64,000 nt of DNA. Origin: Flavobacteriales bacterium. Lineage in GTDB: Bacteria > Bacteroidota > Bacteroidia > Flavobacteriales_D > Parvicellaceae. Under the pieces are notes generated by a model. That model worked only from the letters and a program-made list of their open reading frames with translations, made no database searches and had not been told where the DNA came from. Below are positions 1 to 8,208 of this stretch, one piece after another; positions within the stretch are counted from its first letter, which is position 1, and each line of letters starts with the position of its first letter. The translations under genes were made by a program, and so were the position numbers. The DNA is taken from the NCBI GenBank assembly GCA_020635565.1, contig JACJZN010000006.1:558001-622000 (forward strand), written 5' to 3'.

Positions 1-673
1 TAACCTGTCTATCACTCTCAAAATCCTTAAATCCATTTGTGCTAACTATCAGCAACATTGCTGTCTTATCTCCTATCCCTGGTACACTTTTCAGTCGAGT
101 ATACAGGCTATTCTGGTGCTCTTTCATTAACTCCTTTAGAGCTTCTTCAAGACACGAAATCTCCGTCTTCAGATGTTTTAATTGACGCTTCAGAGAACGA
201 ACTAAAATTCCCGTAATTACCCCTTTTGTTGACAGACTATGAAGTTTGTTCTTTAACGCGGTTTGTTGCTTTAAATAAGTATCTAATGTAGTGTAGATAT
301 CTTTACTCTGCTCTACATATTCGGGGTTTGGCTCCCATAAATCTAAAACCTGTTCCTCTCCGTAATGACAGATCATTTTTGCATCACTCTTATCTGTCTT
401 GTTGCGGTTTAACTTCATCTGGATAAAACGCTTTACAACCAATGGATTTACTACGGAGACCCTTATTGTTCGTTCATGTAAATACATCGCTAACTGATGA
501 TGATAACTGCCTGTTGACTCCATCACATAATGACTACCAACTCCATAAGTCTTCAATAATAATTGATACCCTTTATGATTGTTGGGGTAACTACTACTTC
601 CTTTTAACACTGAATAAACATCCAACGTATCCTTGGACACATCTATTCCTACAATTTCTGTACTTTTACTCAT
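1..673 (-). CDS. IS110 family transposase, partial (C-terminus outside window)
   Basis: This is the N-terminal part of a DEDD (RuvC-like) transposase, with the same sequence as the full gene at 8209-9180. It starts at the ATG whose complement is at 671-673. The first acidic residue is in IVGIDVSKDTLD, the second in VMESTGSYHH, and the DD pair in KTDKSDAKMI. The C-terminal helix-hairpin-helix/serine domain begins in the visible part (SVPGIGDKTAMLLI) and runs off the window. It acts on its own ends and on an attC target, probably guided by the RNA from the 5' noncoding region. The plus-strand open frame at 442-705 is only its antisense. Confidence 0.93.
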   Translation of the reverse strand, partial: MSKSTEIVGIDVSKDTLDVYSVLKGSSSYPNNHKGYQLLLKTYGVGSHYVMESTGSYHHQLAMYLHERTIRVSVVNPLVVKRFIQMKLNRNKTDKSDAKMICHYGEEQVLDLWEPNPEYVEQSKDIYTTLDTYLKQQTALKNKLHSLSTKGVITGILVRSLKRQLKHLKTEISCLEEALKELMKEHQNSLYTRLKSVPGIGDKTAMLLIVSTNGFKDFESDRQV

Positions 674-689
674 ACTTATATTTTGAAGG

Positions 690-838
690 ACAAAGACTAC
701 TGTAATACTACATCCTAAAAACAGGCTTTATGCCCAATGAACTGATCGTATTTTGGTAGTAAAAGAGAGGGGATCTTCATTGTTGACGAGCTCGTAACTC
801 TAAAGCTATAATGACCTTATTCCTCTCTTTTGTCCTTT
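690..838 (-). ncRNA. candidate bridge RNA of IS110 copy 1
   Basis: Noncoding leader between the element end (878) and the transposase start (673), same sequence as 9197-9345. It folds into two stem-loops. The first has arms AAAAGAGAGG/CCTCTCTTTT (822-831 with 761-770) and exposes TTATAGC (805-811) and CAACAATG (778-785), which match the attC target. The second has arms ACTAC/GTAGT and AATAC/GTATT (756-760 with 696-700; 748-752 with 704-708) and exposes TCAGTTCATTG (735-745) and TTAGGATG (711-718), which match the element ends. This is the published IS110 bridge-RNA layout; transcription itself is inferred. Confidence 0.7.
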
Positions 839-878
839 GATTTATACTAATAAAGATAAATACTTGGTAAACTTAGGA

Positions 879-1060
879 TGGCTATAAAAAATGCGGACAG
901 CTGAACTAAATATTAACTTTACTACTACCAAGCGCCAAAGCTCCGCTTTGACGTTTTGTATAAATAAACTAAACACAAACCGTAGCTTTGGCTTACACGC
1001 GTGCTCAATTGAGAACTTTCGCTTCTCAATTCCGCACTTTTCATAGCCGGGTCGTTGTGT
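879..1060 (+). other. attC site, class 1, R'' side cut by IS110
   Basis: The right portion of a long attC. GGCTATAAAAAATGCGG (880-896) pairs imperfectly with CCGCACTTTTCATAGCC (1032-1048). It ends in the R' box GTTGTGT at 1054-1060. Its R'' box lies beyond the inserted IS110 copy, outside the window. The sequence is close to the intact class 1 site at 1771-1961. Confidence 0.85.
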
Positions 1061-1088
1061 CTTATTTAAAAAATTGCATTGTAGAAAT

Positions 1089-1766
1089 ATGCGACATTAT
1101 ATCTTTTTCTTCATTTTGCTAGCTACTTCTTGTAGTTCAACTGCAGTTGATCAAGAAATGTCTGAAAGCATTGATCAAGAAATCAAAATCATAGAATTAA
1201 CTTCTGAAGTCAAAAATCTCGAAGAAGTTCAAAAGTCACCCGAATATCCTTTATATATTAAAGATAGTATCAGTTCTATAATTCTTCAAACTAACCATCT
1301 TCTTGATTCACTTATAAAGGTTAGCGGTAATGATTACAAAGAGTCTGTAAAGAAATGTGTTAATTACTTTGCTTTAGATGACATCCAAAGCAATGAGGCT
1401 AAGATGGATTATCTGAAAACATATTATGCATATAAAATTTGTGGTCCTAGTTGGGTTTCTTGTGGATTCAAGAAAGTTAATTCGGTTGACGAATGGAATA
1501 AAATAATTACTCTCACTCTAGAGAAATCTCTGTTATACAATGAATACGTGGATAGTGTTGTAGAGGTCAAAAGAAAATTGGCATACCCCGAAATTAAAGT
1601 AGAAGAACTTGGTGATTTTGATTTGGTCACATTTCATTTTTTCGACTACCGCTCCATCAGTAAAGAGTTTAAAGAATCTGCTTGTACAATAGCTTATAAC
1701 GATACCACCCTCAATCGCTTGTATGCAGATAAATTGAGTGTGGGTAAACCGAAATGGAATAAATAA
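1089..1766 (+). CDS. cassette-encoded lipoprotein, unknown function
   Basis: I do not recognise the family. The ATG at 1089 is preferred to the TTG at 1074 because it gives a clean type II signal peptide (MRHYIFFFILLATSC, lipobox ATSC), so the product is probably anchored in the outer or inner membrane. The mature part (about 205 residues) begins with a Ser/Asp/Glu-rich stretch and is mostly charged and helical, with the cysteines of CGPSWVSCG in mid-protein. It is the only gene of its cassette, which runs from GTTGTGTCTT (1054) to AAGACACAAC (1768-1777). There is no obvious promoter, so expression probably depends on read-through or a distant promoter. Confidence 0.75.
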   Translation: MRHYIFFFILLATSCSSTAVDQEMSESIDQEIKIIELTSEVKNLEEVQKSPEYPLYIKDSISSIILQTNHLLDSLIKVSGNDYKESVKKCVNYFALDDIQSNEAKMDYLKTYYAYKICGPSWVSCGFKKVNSVDEWNKIITLTLEKSLLYNEYVDSVVEVKRKLAYPEIKVEELGDFDLVTFHFFDYRSISKEFKESACTIAYNDTTLNRLYADKLSVGKPKWNK

Positions 1767-1770
1767 CAAG

Positions 1771-1961
1771 ACACAACAGTGGCTATAAAAAATGCGGGTA
1801 ACTGAACTAAATACTAACTTTACTACTACCAAGCGCCAAAGCTCCGTTTTGACGTTTTGTAAGAATAAACTAAACACAAATCGTAGCTTTGGCTTACACA
1901 CGTGCTCAATTAAGAACTATTGCTTCTCAATTCCGCACTTTTCATAGCCAGACCGTTGTAT
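1771..1961 (+). other. attC site, class 1 (191 bp)
   Basis: R'' box ACACAAC (1771-1777) and R' box GTTGTAT (1955-1961). The ends pair as GGCTATAAAAAATGCGG with CCGCACTTTTCATAGCC. The interior carries further inverted segments around GCCAAAGCT and AGCTTTGGC. It separates the first and second complete cassettes. Confidence 0.88.
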
Positions 1962-1974
1962 GCCATCTAAAAAA

Positions 1975-2583
1975 ATGAAAACAATAGTTATTCTAATACT
2001 CTCAGCATTCTGCTTAACAGCTTGCCAGTCTGAAGAAAAAAATGAGGCAGAGGTTTCTGCATGGGGTTGGAATAATATCCGAAAAAACTTTCCTAAAAAG
2101 AATCAATCTGAATTCGATTTTTCTCCATCAGGTGAACCTTTAAATGACATTGAAGACTTGCCTAAATTGGACTCGGTTGATTTCAATCATATAGTTAAAC
2201 AAATTAAAACCTATGACAATTGGAAAGAGTATTTAGAATTATACTATTACTCGCTCAATTACGCACAAGAAATAGAATTTGGAATATTTCTATCAATAGT
2301 TGAGTTTGATGGCACAACATATTCCTTTGATTTAATTAGCTTCAATGATAATGGAGAGGTTGATAGATTTGAGCCGTTAGCAAACTCCTGGCAAGCTGCT
2401 GAGTGTTTTGGTTACCAAAGATCTAGTATAGATTTCAATGAAGAAATAATGATTTCCCAGAAATTACAGAAGTGCTATGACGAAAATGCACCAAATCACC
2501 AAGCGATTGATAGTGTGGTAACCAAAACGTCATTAGAAAACTTGATTTTTAAGGTTATCGAAACCGACACGATAAAAAAATGA
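1975..2583 (+). CDS. cassette-encoded lipoprotein, unknown function
   Basis: No known family recognised. Start chosen at 1975; the in-frame ATG at 1960 lies partly inside the attC R' box and would put charged residues before the signal peptide. From 1975 the product begins MKTIVILILSAFCLTAC, a lipoprotein signal with Cys17. QSEEKNEAE follows the Cys, an acidic run like the surface-export signals reported for Bacteroidota lipoproteins. The mature domain of about 185 residues is acidic with many aromatic residues (LELYYYSLNYAQEIEFGIFL). It is the single gene of cassette 1956-2650, bounded by GTTGTATGCC and GGCATACAAC. Confidence 0.75.
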   Translation: MKTIVILILSAFCLTACQSEEKNEAEVSAWGWNNIRKNFPKKNQSEFDFSPSGEPLNDIEDLPKLDSVDFNHIVKQIKTYDNWKEYLELYYYSLNYAQEIEFGIFLSIVEFDGTTYSFDLISFNDNGEVDRFEPLANSWQAAECFGYQRSSIDFNEEIMISQKLQKCYDENAPNHQAIDSVVTKTSLENLIFKVIETDTIKK

Positions 2584-2587
2584 CGGC

Positions 2588-2656
2588 ATACAACAATGGC
2601 TAAGATAAATACCTTACCTACCAAACCGTTTACTTATCTTAGCCTAAGCGTTGGGT
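2588..2656 (+). other. attC site, class 2 (69 bp)
   Basis: R'' box ATACAAC (2588-2594), R' box GTTGGGT (2650-2656). GGCTAAGATAA and TTATCTTAGCC form an 11-bp perfect stem around a short spacer. Its size is like classical 60-70 bp attC sites. Confidence 0.9.
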
Positions 2657-2684
2657 AGCATATGAAAAAGACGAGACATCGCTT

Positions 2685-2969
2685 GTGACAATAGCTCAGA
2701 ACAAATATCTAGATAGTACGATAAAGACCGTTGGGATTTACTTAACACTTTACTTGCTATTCCTTTTGCTAAATTATTTAGGCCCAGGAGGTCCTTGTGC
2801 TCCGGGAATGGGAGATTTGTTCATTCTATTTATTTGTCCATTATTCATTGTCGTCCTGCTTATTTGGACGATTGTAAAAATGAAAAATGAAAAAGAAAGA
2901 ATTATTTCATTATTGATCCATATTGTCGCAATGTCTTTCGTTCTTTTGGGGATACTAGCGATACTCTGA
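2685..2969 (+). CDS. cassette-encoded small membrane protein
   Basis: The 94-residue product has three hydrophobic segments (about residues 17-32, 44-62 and 75-94) and a Gly/Pro-rich loop LGPGGPCAPGMGD between the first two. No family recognised. The only start that opens the whole frame is GTG at 2685. An ATG at 2662 is in another frame and stops after eight codons, so an upstream frameshift or an unusual start is possible. It is the only gene of cassette 2651-3177, bounded by GTTGGGTAGC and GCTACCCAAC. Confidence 0.6.
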   Translation: MTIAQNKYLDSTIKTVGIYLTLYLLFLLLNYLGPGGPCAPGMGDLFILFICPLFIVVLLIWTIVKMKNEKERIISLLIHIVAMSFVLLGILAIL

Positions 2970-2986
2970 GGATAAAAAATTACGCT

Positions 2987-3183
2987 ACCCAACAATATAT
3001 AAAATCACATAGGGTTAAGTAACTAAAAAGGTTATTGGGAACTTCCTAATCGTGACCGCCAAATCACCGATTTGGCTTTTGATCCACCAAAATTTAAAAG
3101 CAAAATGCACTGATCTGGCTCAGTACTAAAAACAAAAATCGTAACTTTCCACTACCCTACGTGTTTTATACGAGGCGTTGTAG
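2987..3183 (+). other. attC site, class 3 (197 bp)
   Basis: R'' box ACCCAAC (2987-2993), R' box GTTGTAG (3177-3183). The outer palindrome pairs ATATAAAATCACATAGGG with CCCTACGTGTTTTATAC, leaving unpaired bases on one strand. An inner hairpin GCCAAATC...GATTTGGC lies in the middle. First of six near-identical class 3 sites. Confidence 0.88.
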
Positions 3184-3207
3184 CTAATTAAAAAACCAAA
3201 AGAAAGA

Positions 3208-3750
3208 ATGAAAATTTTAAATATAGCCTTAATCGCATTAATCACGATAAATCTAATTGGATGTACTAACCCTCAAAATGAGACAAATAACCATATCCCT
3301 GAAGATATTAAAAGCGAATCCAGTATTTTAAATGATGAACCAACTGAAGCGGAACCTACCGAAGCGCCAGGACATACTCAAGTTGGAAATGTCAAATTTA
3401 CTACAGAGGCAACATTTTTCGGTAGTGAATATAAATACTGGAGTGATAATGCTAGTATTCCTCAATCTCCTTTTTACGACTCCCATTACGAGCCTAATTT
3501 GTTGGTATGTTCAACTATTTCAACAATCCCTTTGGGAAGCTTAATTGAACTATCATTTGAAGATTCAGAACATCAAGTAAGAAAGGTAGTTGTTGTAGTT
3601 ACTGAAAATGATGTTTTAATTGATGAACATATTGGAATAGTAATGGAACGCGAGGCTTATGCTCAATTGTTTGAATATAATAGTGATGGATTTCTTCCTT
3701 CTCTATTCACCAAAGTTGATTGCGAAATTATAGATTATCTAAAGTATTGA
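3208..3750 (+). CDS. cassette-encoded lipoprotein with Thr/Glu-rich linker
   Basis: Family not recognised. The N-terminus MKILNIALIALITINLIGC is a lipoprotein signal (lipobox LIGC, Cys19). It is followed by a flexible low-complexity linker that includes the repeat EPTEAEPTEAPG (about residues 45-56), then a compact domain of about 120 residues. That domain contains a hydrophobic beta-strand pattern (VRKVVVVVTENDVLIDEHIGIVM). Such a layout suits a globular domain held away from the membrane. It is the single gene of cassette 3178-3979, bounded by GTTGTAGCTA and TAGCTACAAC. Confidence 0.75.
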   Translation: MKILNIALIALITINLIGCTNPQNETNNHIPEDIKSESSILNDEPTEAEPTEAPGHTQVGNVKFTTEATFFGSEYKYWSDNASIPQSPFYDSHYEPNLLVCSTISTIPLGSLIELSFEDSEHQVRKVVVVVTENDVLIDEHIGIVMEREAYAQLFEYNSDGFLPSLFTKVDCEIIDYLKY

Positions 3751-3789
3751 TAATTTTAAAATACAGTTAGAATAGTAAAAAATAACTAG

Positions 3790-3985
3790 CTACAACAAAG
3801 TATAAAATCACATAGGGTTAAGTAACTAAAAAGGGTAATTGGAACTAACCAAGTGTGAACGCCAAACCGCTGGTTTGGCTATTAAACTCATTAAATTAAT
3901 ATCAAAACTCAGCGCTTCGGCTCAGTACTAAAAACAAAAATCGTAACTTTCCACTACCCTACGTGTTTTATACGAGGCGTTGGGC
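3790..3985 (+). other. attC site, class 3 (196 bp)
   Basis: R'' box CTACAAC (3790-3796), R' box GTTGGGC (3979-3985). GTATAAAATCACATAGGG pairs with CCCTACGTGTTTTATAC; inner hairpin GCCAAACCGCTGGTTTGGC. Confidence 0.9.
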
Positions 3986-3997
3986 ACAATTTAAGAG

Positions 3998-4882
3998 ATG
4001 AAAAATAAACTTAGCTGGAGACATCATTACATTCCACAATTCTATCTTAAAGGATTTACAAATGAAAATAATGAATTTGCCATCTATGATAAGCAGCAAA
4101 ACAAAATCAAGGATAAATTATTTTCACCTAAGACTCATTTCTTTGAAAAAAACAGAAATATTATTGAAATTAAAGGTGAGAAGAGCGACAGAATAGAAAC
4201 CGAACTATATCAAGAAATAGACAATGATATTTCAAACCTTTTTGAAGAAATACACAATAAGGATGCTGATTTTTTAACCCCCTATAATCTATACACCCTA
4301 AAATTATTCATCTCTTTTCTCTTCTGGAGAGTTCCAAAAAATGATGAATTAATCAATGAAATTATTGACAAATATGATTTCGAGGAATTGGGGTTTAAAA
4401 TACAGCATAAGACTTCTAAAAAAGAGGCTTCAGAAGAAATTAAAAGGATGTTTAAAAATGATCCAGCCGTACGAAAAATGTATAGTTTTATTCTTCCATT
4501 TAAAACTTTCAATGTAGGATATAATGAAAATGAGGAAGAAATGTGGAAGGCAATTTCAGATAACACTAGTGACGCTATTAGATTGACTAGTGATGCTCCA
4601 ATCATTACTTTAAAGAAAGATGTATTCTACGATAAAACTCAGAAAATTATTTTTCCCGTAACCTCTAATAAGCTATTGTTTTACGGAGAGACGGCAAAAC
4701 AAGGAAAACTTTCTCCTAACTTTTATATCGATGCAGATGTAGCAGCTATTCATAATGCAACAAGATATGTTTGTGGACCGAATAAAGACTATTTGGAAAA
4801 AGTTGTTCAGCTATATAACCTCAGGGTAGAGTTTAACAAAACTGACGAGATAATTCCTGACTTATTTGAACACTTAAAATAA
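3998..4882 (+). CDS. DUF4238 domain protein (cassette cargo)
   Basis: The N-terminal signature RHHYIPQFYLKGF (residues 8-20) is the hallmark of the DUF4238 family, and 294 residues is its normal length. Biochemical function is unknown to me; family members are often found in accessory and defence-rich regions, so a defence or nucleic-acid role is possible but not shown. No signal peptide or membrane segment, so it is cytoplasmic. It is the single gene of cassette 3980-5076, bounded by GTTGGGCACA and TGTGCCCAAC. The stop codon lies 5 bases before the attC. Confidence 0.82.
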   Translation: MKNKLSWRHHYIPQFYLKGFTNENNEFAIYDKQQNKIKDKLFSPKTHFFEKNRNIIEIKGEKSDRIETELYQEIDNDISNLFEEIHNKDADFLTPYNLYTLKLFISFLFWRVPKNDELINEIIDKYDFEELGFKIQHKTSKKEASEEIKRMFKNDPAVRKMYSFILPFKTFNVGYNENEEEMWKAISDNTSDAIRLTSDAPIITLKKDVFYDKTQKIIFPVTSNKLLFYGETAKQGKLSPNFYIDADVAAIHNATRYVCGPNKDYLEKVVQLYNLRVEFNKTDEIIPDLFEHLK

Positions 4883-4886
4883 CTGT

Positions 4887-5082
4887 GCCCAACAAAGTAT
4901 AAAATCACATAGGGTTTAGTAACTAAAAAGGATAACTTGAACTAATCAAGTGTGAACGCCAAACCGCTGGTTTGGCTATTAAACTGATTAAATTAATATC
5001 AAAACTCAGCGCTCTGGCTCAGTACTAAAAACAAAAATCGTAACTTTCCACTACCCTACGTGTTTTATACGAGGCGTTGTAG
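4887..5082 (+). other. attC site, class 3 (196 bp)
   Basis: R'' box GCCCAAC (4887-4893), R' box GTTGTAG (5076-5082). Nearly identical to the site at 3790-3985 although the genes on either side are unrelated. Confidence 0.9.
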
Positions 5083-5094
5083 CGCATTAAAAAA

Positions 5095-5397
5095 ATGAAA
5101 TTAGTACCACTATCAGAAATAAATGATAGCATCGAATTTTGGAGAGGAACTCGATTTCGCCTATATGAAATAGGACTCAATGTACCTGAAGAACTAGATT
5201 ACTATGAATATATGCTAGCAGTGGTTCCTGGGGATAGCGAATATATGCTTCTGACTTGTGTGGAAGGCTATAAATCTGGAAGTGCCCTAGCTCTTGTGAA
5301 AACTGAAATTGGTTCAGGTAAACGCTGTGTTACTGCGAAATCTATGAAATACTCAATGGGAGTTGATAATGTCTATTTACTCGATGATAGTGAATAA
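5095..5397 (+). CDS. small cytoplasmic protein of unknown function (cassette cargo)
   Basis: A 100-residue acidic protein without signal peptide or membrane segment. The middle has a strand-rich pattern (YEYMLAVVPGDSEYMLLTCVEGYKSG), followed by a conserved-looking basic turn GSGKRCVTAKSMKYSMG. No family recognised; size and fold pattern resemble small immunity or regulatory proteins, but this is a guess. Single gene of cassette 5077-5472 (GTTGTAGCGC with GCGCTACAAC). The ATG is 13 bases after the R' box. Confidence 0.65.
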   Translation: MKLVPLSEINDSIEFWRGTRFRLYEIGLNVPEELDYYEYMLAVVPGDSEYMLLTCVEGYKSGSALALVKTEIGSGKRCVTAKSMKYSMGVDNVYLLDDSE

Positions 5398-5409
5398 AAA
5401 AGTAACGCG

Positions 5410-5478
5410 CTACAACAATGGCTAAGCTAAATACCAAACCTACCAAACCGTTTACTTATCTTAGCCTAAGCGTTGTGC
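5410..5478 (+). other. attC site, class 2 (69 bp)
   Basis: R'' box CTACAAC (5410-5416), R' box GTTGTGC (5472-5478). The arms GGCTAAGCTAA and TTATCTTAGCC pair imperfectly. It marks the left edge of the large restriction-modification cassette. Confidence 0.88.
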
Positions 5479-5630
5479 TTCATGCGAGAAACCCACCGCA
5501 CTAACAGGCACATTTGCTTGCCCCAACGCTAAAGGCTGACGCTTCGCAAGCAAAAGAGCCTGTTTTATCCCACCCCCTTATCCAGCTGTTAATAACTATT
5601 TGATTTAGGACTTGGATAATTCTATAAGTT

Positions 5631-5646
5631 TTGACAATTTTGTCAA
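5631..5646. promoter_or_regulatory. candidate operator of the restriction-modification operon
   Basis: TTGACAATTTTGTCAA is a perfect inverted repeat (TTGACAA, 2-bp spacer, TTGTCAA) 21 bases before the regulator start at 5668. C-type regulators of restriction-modification systems bind such palindromes over their own promoter, so autoregulation by the product of 5668-5979 is the likely role. The rest of the cassette leader (5479-5630) has no gene that I can support; it contains the inverted segment GCTTGC...GCAAGC (5517-5552). Confidence 0.6.
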
Positions 5647-5667
5647 GAATAATTTTTCTATACAATT

Positions 5668-5979
5668 ATGGAAACATTCGGAGAGTATATCAGAAAAATA
5701 CGAGAACAACGAAATATGCCATTAAGAAAACTTGCGGCATTGCTCGACATTGACCAATCTACTCTGAGTAAAATTGAAAGAAACGAAAGACATTTTTCAA
5801 AGGAACTAGTTCCCAAGCTTTCGCTAGCATTCGACCTAAACTGCAACGAGTTAACAGTAAAATTTTTAAGTGATAGAATTACATATGAACTTAAAGATGA
5901 AGAACTAGGTATTGAAGCTTTGAAAGTCGCAGAAAAGCAAATCGAATATTTCCAAAAAAAACAACATTCAAATGGCTAA
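5668..5979 (+). CDS. HTH (Xre-type) controller protein of restriction-modification system
   Basis: A 103-residue Cro/C1-type helix-turn-helix protein. FGEYIRKIREQRNMPLRKLA (residues 3-22) leads into the recognition region LLDIDQSTLSKIERNERHFS (25-44). A short helical C-terminus follows that could dimerise. It resembles C proteins, which delay nuclease expression until host DNA is methylated. The palindrome at 5631-5646 is the likely binding site. The gene overlaps the methyltransferase start by 8 bases, so the two are translationally coupled. It is the first gene of the three-gene cassette. Confidence 0.85.
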   Translation: METFGEYIRKIREQRNMPLRKLAALLDIDQSTLSKIERNERHFSKELVPKLSLAFDLNCNELTVKFLSDRITYELKDEELGIEALKVAEKQIEYFQKKQHSNG

Positions 5980-7210
5980 AAGAAAATTGAAAGTCCTAGA
6001 CAGTTTTGCGGGAGCAGGTGGTTTTAGCCTTGGTTTTGAACTTACAGGCAACTATGAAGTAATTGGTGCTATCGAGTATGATCAATGGGCTGCTGACACT
6101 TTTCAGTATAATCATAAAAACGCTAAAGTATTGGTTGGTGACATACAAAGTTACAGCGATGATGACTTGTTAAATGCCTTTCCAGACAAACCTGATATTA
6201 TTCTTGGGGGACCACCTTGCCAAGGATATTCTATATGTAATCGGAATGCAGGTGACCCAAAAGACCCAAGAAATTCATTGTTTACAGAGTTTCTGAGATT
6301 GGGGAAGGTTTTTAACCCTAAAATTATGATTATGGAAAACGTTCCTAACATAATGAAGGCAAAAACAGCAGATAAAGAATTTGTGATTGACATAATAAAA
6401 AAGGAATTAGAATCTCTTGGATATTCGACTTATGTAAAAACATTAAGTGCTACTGATTATGGAGTTCCTCAGATAAGAAAAAGAGTTGTAGTGGTCGCTT
6501 CAAAAACATCTTTGGATAACCCATATCCTAAACCAACTCATTCTGTAGGCGAACAAGAACCTACCCTTTTTAATAACAACCTTAAAACTTGTCCCACGCT
6601 TTGGGATGCTATTTCTGACTTGCCTGATATTGAAGCTCGTGAAGGTGCGGAAGAAATGGACTATGATAAAGAAGCACTAAATGACTACCAAAATTATCTC
6701 AGAAAAGGGTCAGATAAGGTCTATAACAATAAAGCTATGAATCATTCAAAACGAATGGTTGAAAGATTTGCGTCAATGTCTTGGGGTCATTCAGTTTCAG
6801 ATGTTCCAGACCACCTAAAACCTTACAAAAGAAACGGCAATGGTGAAATTTCAACAAAGGTTTACGACCAAAACAATCGTAGATTATTTCCTGATAAACC
6901 GTGCCACACTATAGCAGCTTCTTTCTATGCAAATTTTGTTCACCCATACAAGAACAGAAACTTTACACCAAGAGAAGGTGCTAGAGTCCAATCATTTCCT
7001 GATTGGTATGTATTTCAAGGAAAGCCAACAGTAGTGAGTCACAAACTTTTAGCAAGAGAAGGCAGAACAGAAGAAAAACACCTTTGTCAATATAACCAAA
7101 TTGGAAATGCCGTTCCGCCATTAATGGCAAAGGCAATAGCGGAAAATTTATATAACGCAATAAAAACAGAAGATAATATTTTAGAATGTACGTACACGGA
7201 GACAATTTAA
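5972..7210 (+). CDS. type II DNA (cytosine-5) methyltransferase
   Basis: Transfers a methyl group from SAM to C5 of cytosine at the host's recognition site, protecting DNA from the partner nuclease. Motifs in order: I LDSFAGAGGFSLGFE (residues 9-23); IV GGPPCQGYS with the catalytic Cys (about 79-87); VI MENVPN (about 120-125); VIII-like IRKRVVVVAS (about 168-177); X NQIGNAVPP near the C-terminus (about 381-389). Length 412 fits the family. The Cys-containing target region lies between motifs VIII and IX. It overlaps the regulator by 8 bases and the nuclease by 25, so it sits within a tight operon. Recognition sequence cannot be read from this. Confidence 0.95.
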   Translation: MAKRKLKVLDSFAGAGGFSLGFELTGNYEVIGAIEYDQWAADTFQYNHKNAKVLVGDIQSYSDDDLLNAFPDKPDIILGGPPCQGYSICNRNAGDPKDPRNSLFTEFLRLGKVFNPKIMIMENVPNIMKAKTADKEFVIDIIKKELESLGYSTYVKTLSATDYGVPQIRKRVVVVASKTSLDNPYPKPTHSVGEQEPTLFNNNLKTCPTLWDAISDLPDIEAREGAEEMDYDKEALNDYQNYLRKGSDKVYNNKAMNHSKRMVERFASMSWGHSVSDVPDHLKPYKRNGNGEISTKVYDQNNRRLFPDKPCHTIAASFYANFVHPYKNRNFTPREGARVQSFPDWYVFQGKPTVVSHKLLAREGRTEEKHLCQYNQIGNAVPPLMAKAIAENLYNAIKTEDNILECTYTETI

Positions 7211-8055
7211 AACAGAAGGAAAATCACCAGACAAAATATCGTGATAACACCTCTGTATCATACTTGAAAGAAATTCGAGTAGAGTATAATAAATGGAATA
7301 AGTCAAACGAAGACTTAAAAGGACCACATATTGAAAAGAAAGAAACTGATTCAGAAACGATTAAAGAGCGAGTTAGATTGTTTTCTGAGTACAAAGACTT
7401 TATTGACGAACAAAAATACGCAGAACAATTTGACTCACGTTCAAATCTACATTCGAGTGTTTTAGAAGAGTTTATCTACTACCTATTCAAGGATTTAGTT
7501 TATGAGTTTTCTAAGGATGCACAATTAGGAAAAGCTCATGCTTTCAAAGACATTTTCTTTAACGCACCTAATTTTCGGGAAATGGTTTCCAAACCATACA
7601 CCAAAATCGAAAAGAAAGACCATGATTTTGTAATTGGAGTAAATATCGACACAAAAATGCAAGTTCACGGAAGCGATGAAGTCGAAGAAGTTACACTTCA
7701 AATTCCAGCAGTTGCAATTGAGTGTAAAACTTATCTAGACAAAACCATGCTTGAAGGTTCTTCAACTGCTGCCGAACAATTGAAAAATAAAAATCCCAAT
7801 GGTATTTACATTGTGGTTTCAGAATGGTTAAAGCTAACCAATCAAGTGAATTTAGGAAAGTATAAGGTTGACCAAATATATGTGCTTCGAAAACAGAAAA
7901 ATACTGACAGAGAGTTTAGATATGCTGACACCTACGAGAAGAACCCCATTCATGAAGATGTTGTTGAACACCTATTTAACACAGTCAGAGACCATTTAAG
8001 CACCGATTGGGAAAAAGGTGTAGAATACGGACTAAAAAAAGGATTTCTTCTGTGA
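7186..8055 (+). CDS. type II restriction endonuclease, PD-(D/E)xK type
   Basis: This gene has the position, overlap and size (289 residues) of the cognate nuclease. The likely catalytic core is KKDHDFVIGV (about residues 144-153) followed by VAIECKTYLDKTM (about 177-189). There ECK supplies the E-x-K pair that binds Mg, an arrangement typical of PD-(D/E)xK nucleases. The N-terminal wording (YLKEIRVEYNKWNKSN) recalls Bpu10I/DdeI-type enzymes, but I cannot confirm this. The ATG at 7186 lies inside the end of the methyltransferase gene. After the stop, 8056-8165 holds no gene and leads to the cassette end. Confidence 0.8.
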   Translation: MYVHGDNLKQKENHQTKYRDNTSVSYLKEIRVEYNKWNKSNEDLKGPHIEKKETDSETIKERVRLFSEYKDFIDEQKYAEQFDSRSNLHSSVLEEFIYYLFKDLVYEFSKDAQLGKAHAFKDIFFNAPNFREMVSKPYTKIEKKDHDFVIGVNIDTKMQVHGSDEVEEVTLQIPAVAIECKTYLDKTMLEGSSTAAEQLKNKNPNGIYIVVSEWLKLTNQVNLGKYKVDQIYVLRKQKNTDREFRYADTYEKNPIHEDVVEHLFNTVRDHLSTDWEKGVEYGLKKGFLL

Positions 8056-8208
8056 CACAAAACAGCCACACACATTGCCAATCCGCTCAATCCAGCCGCA
8101 CAAGCCAAAGATTGTCAATAAGTGTGTCTGAGCCAACGCACGGACAAAAAGAAAAAAGCACGAAAGCACAACAATGAACTGAGCTAAAATCCAAGTATTT
8201 TCTTCTTT

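Larger units (their letters stand above)
1..878 (-). mobile_element. IS110-group insertion sequence, copy 1 (cut by window start)
   Basis: By reading, bases 1-878 are identical to 8508-9385, so this is the upstream (transposase 5') part of the same element as the complete copy at 8177-9385; the rest lies left of the window. The shared sequence ends at TTAGGA (873-878) and is followed directly by attC sequence (TGGCTATAA from 879). It has no terminal inverted repeat, as is usual for IS110. It is inserted near the R'' side of an attC site, so the cassette array very probably continues to the left. Confidence 0.93.

Noticed and set aside
442..705. Plus-strand open frame of 87 residues (also at 8949-9212)
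   Set aside because: It is antisense to the IS110 transposase in both copies, without features of a gene.
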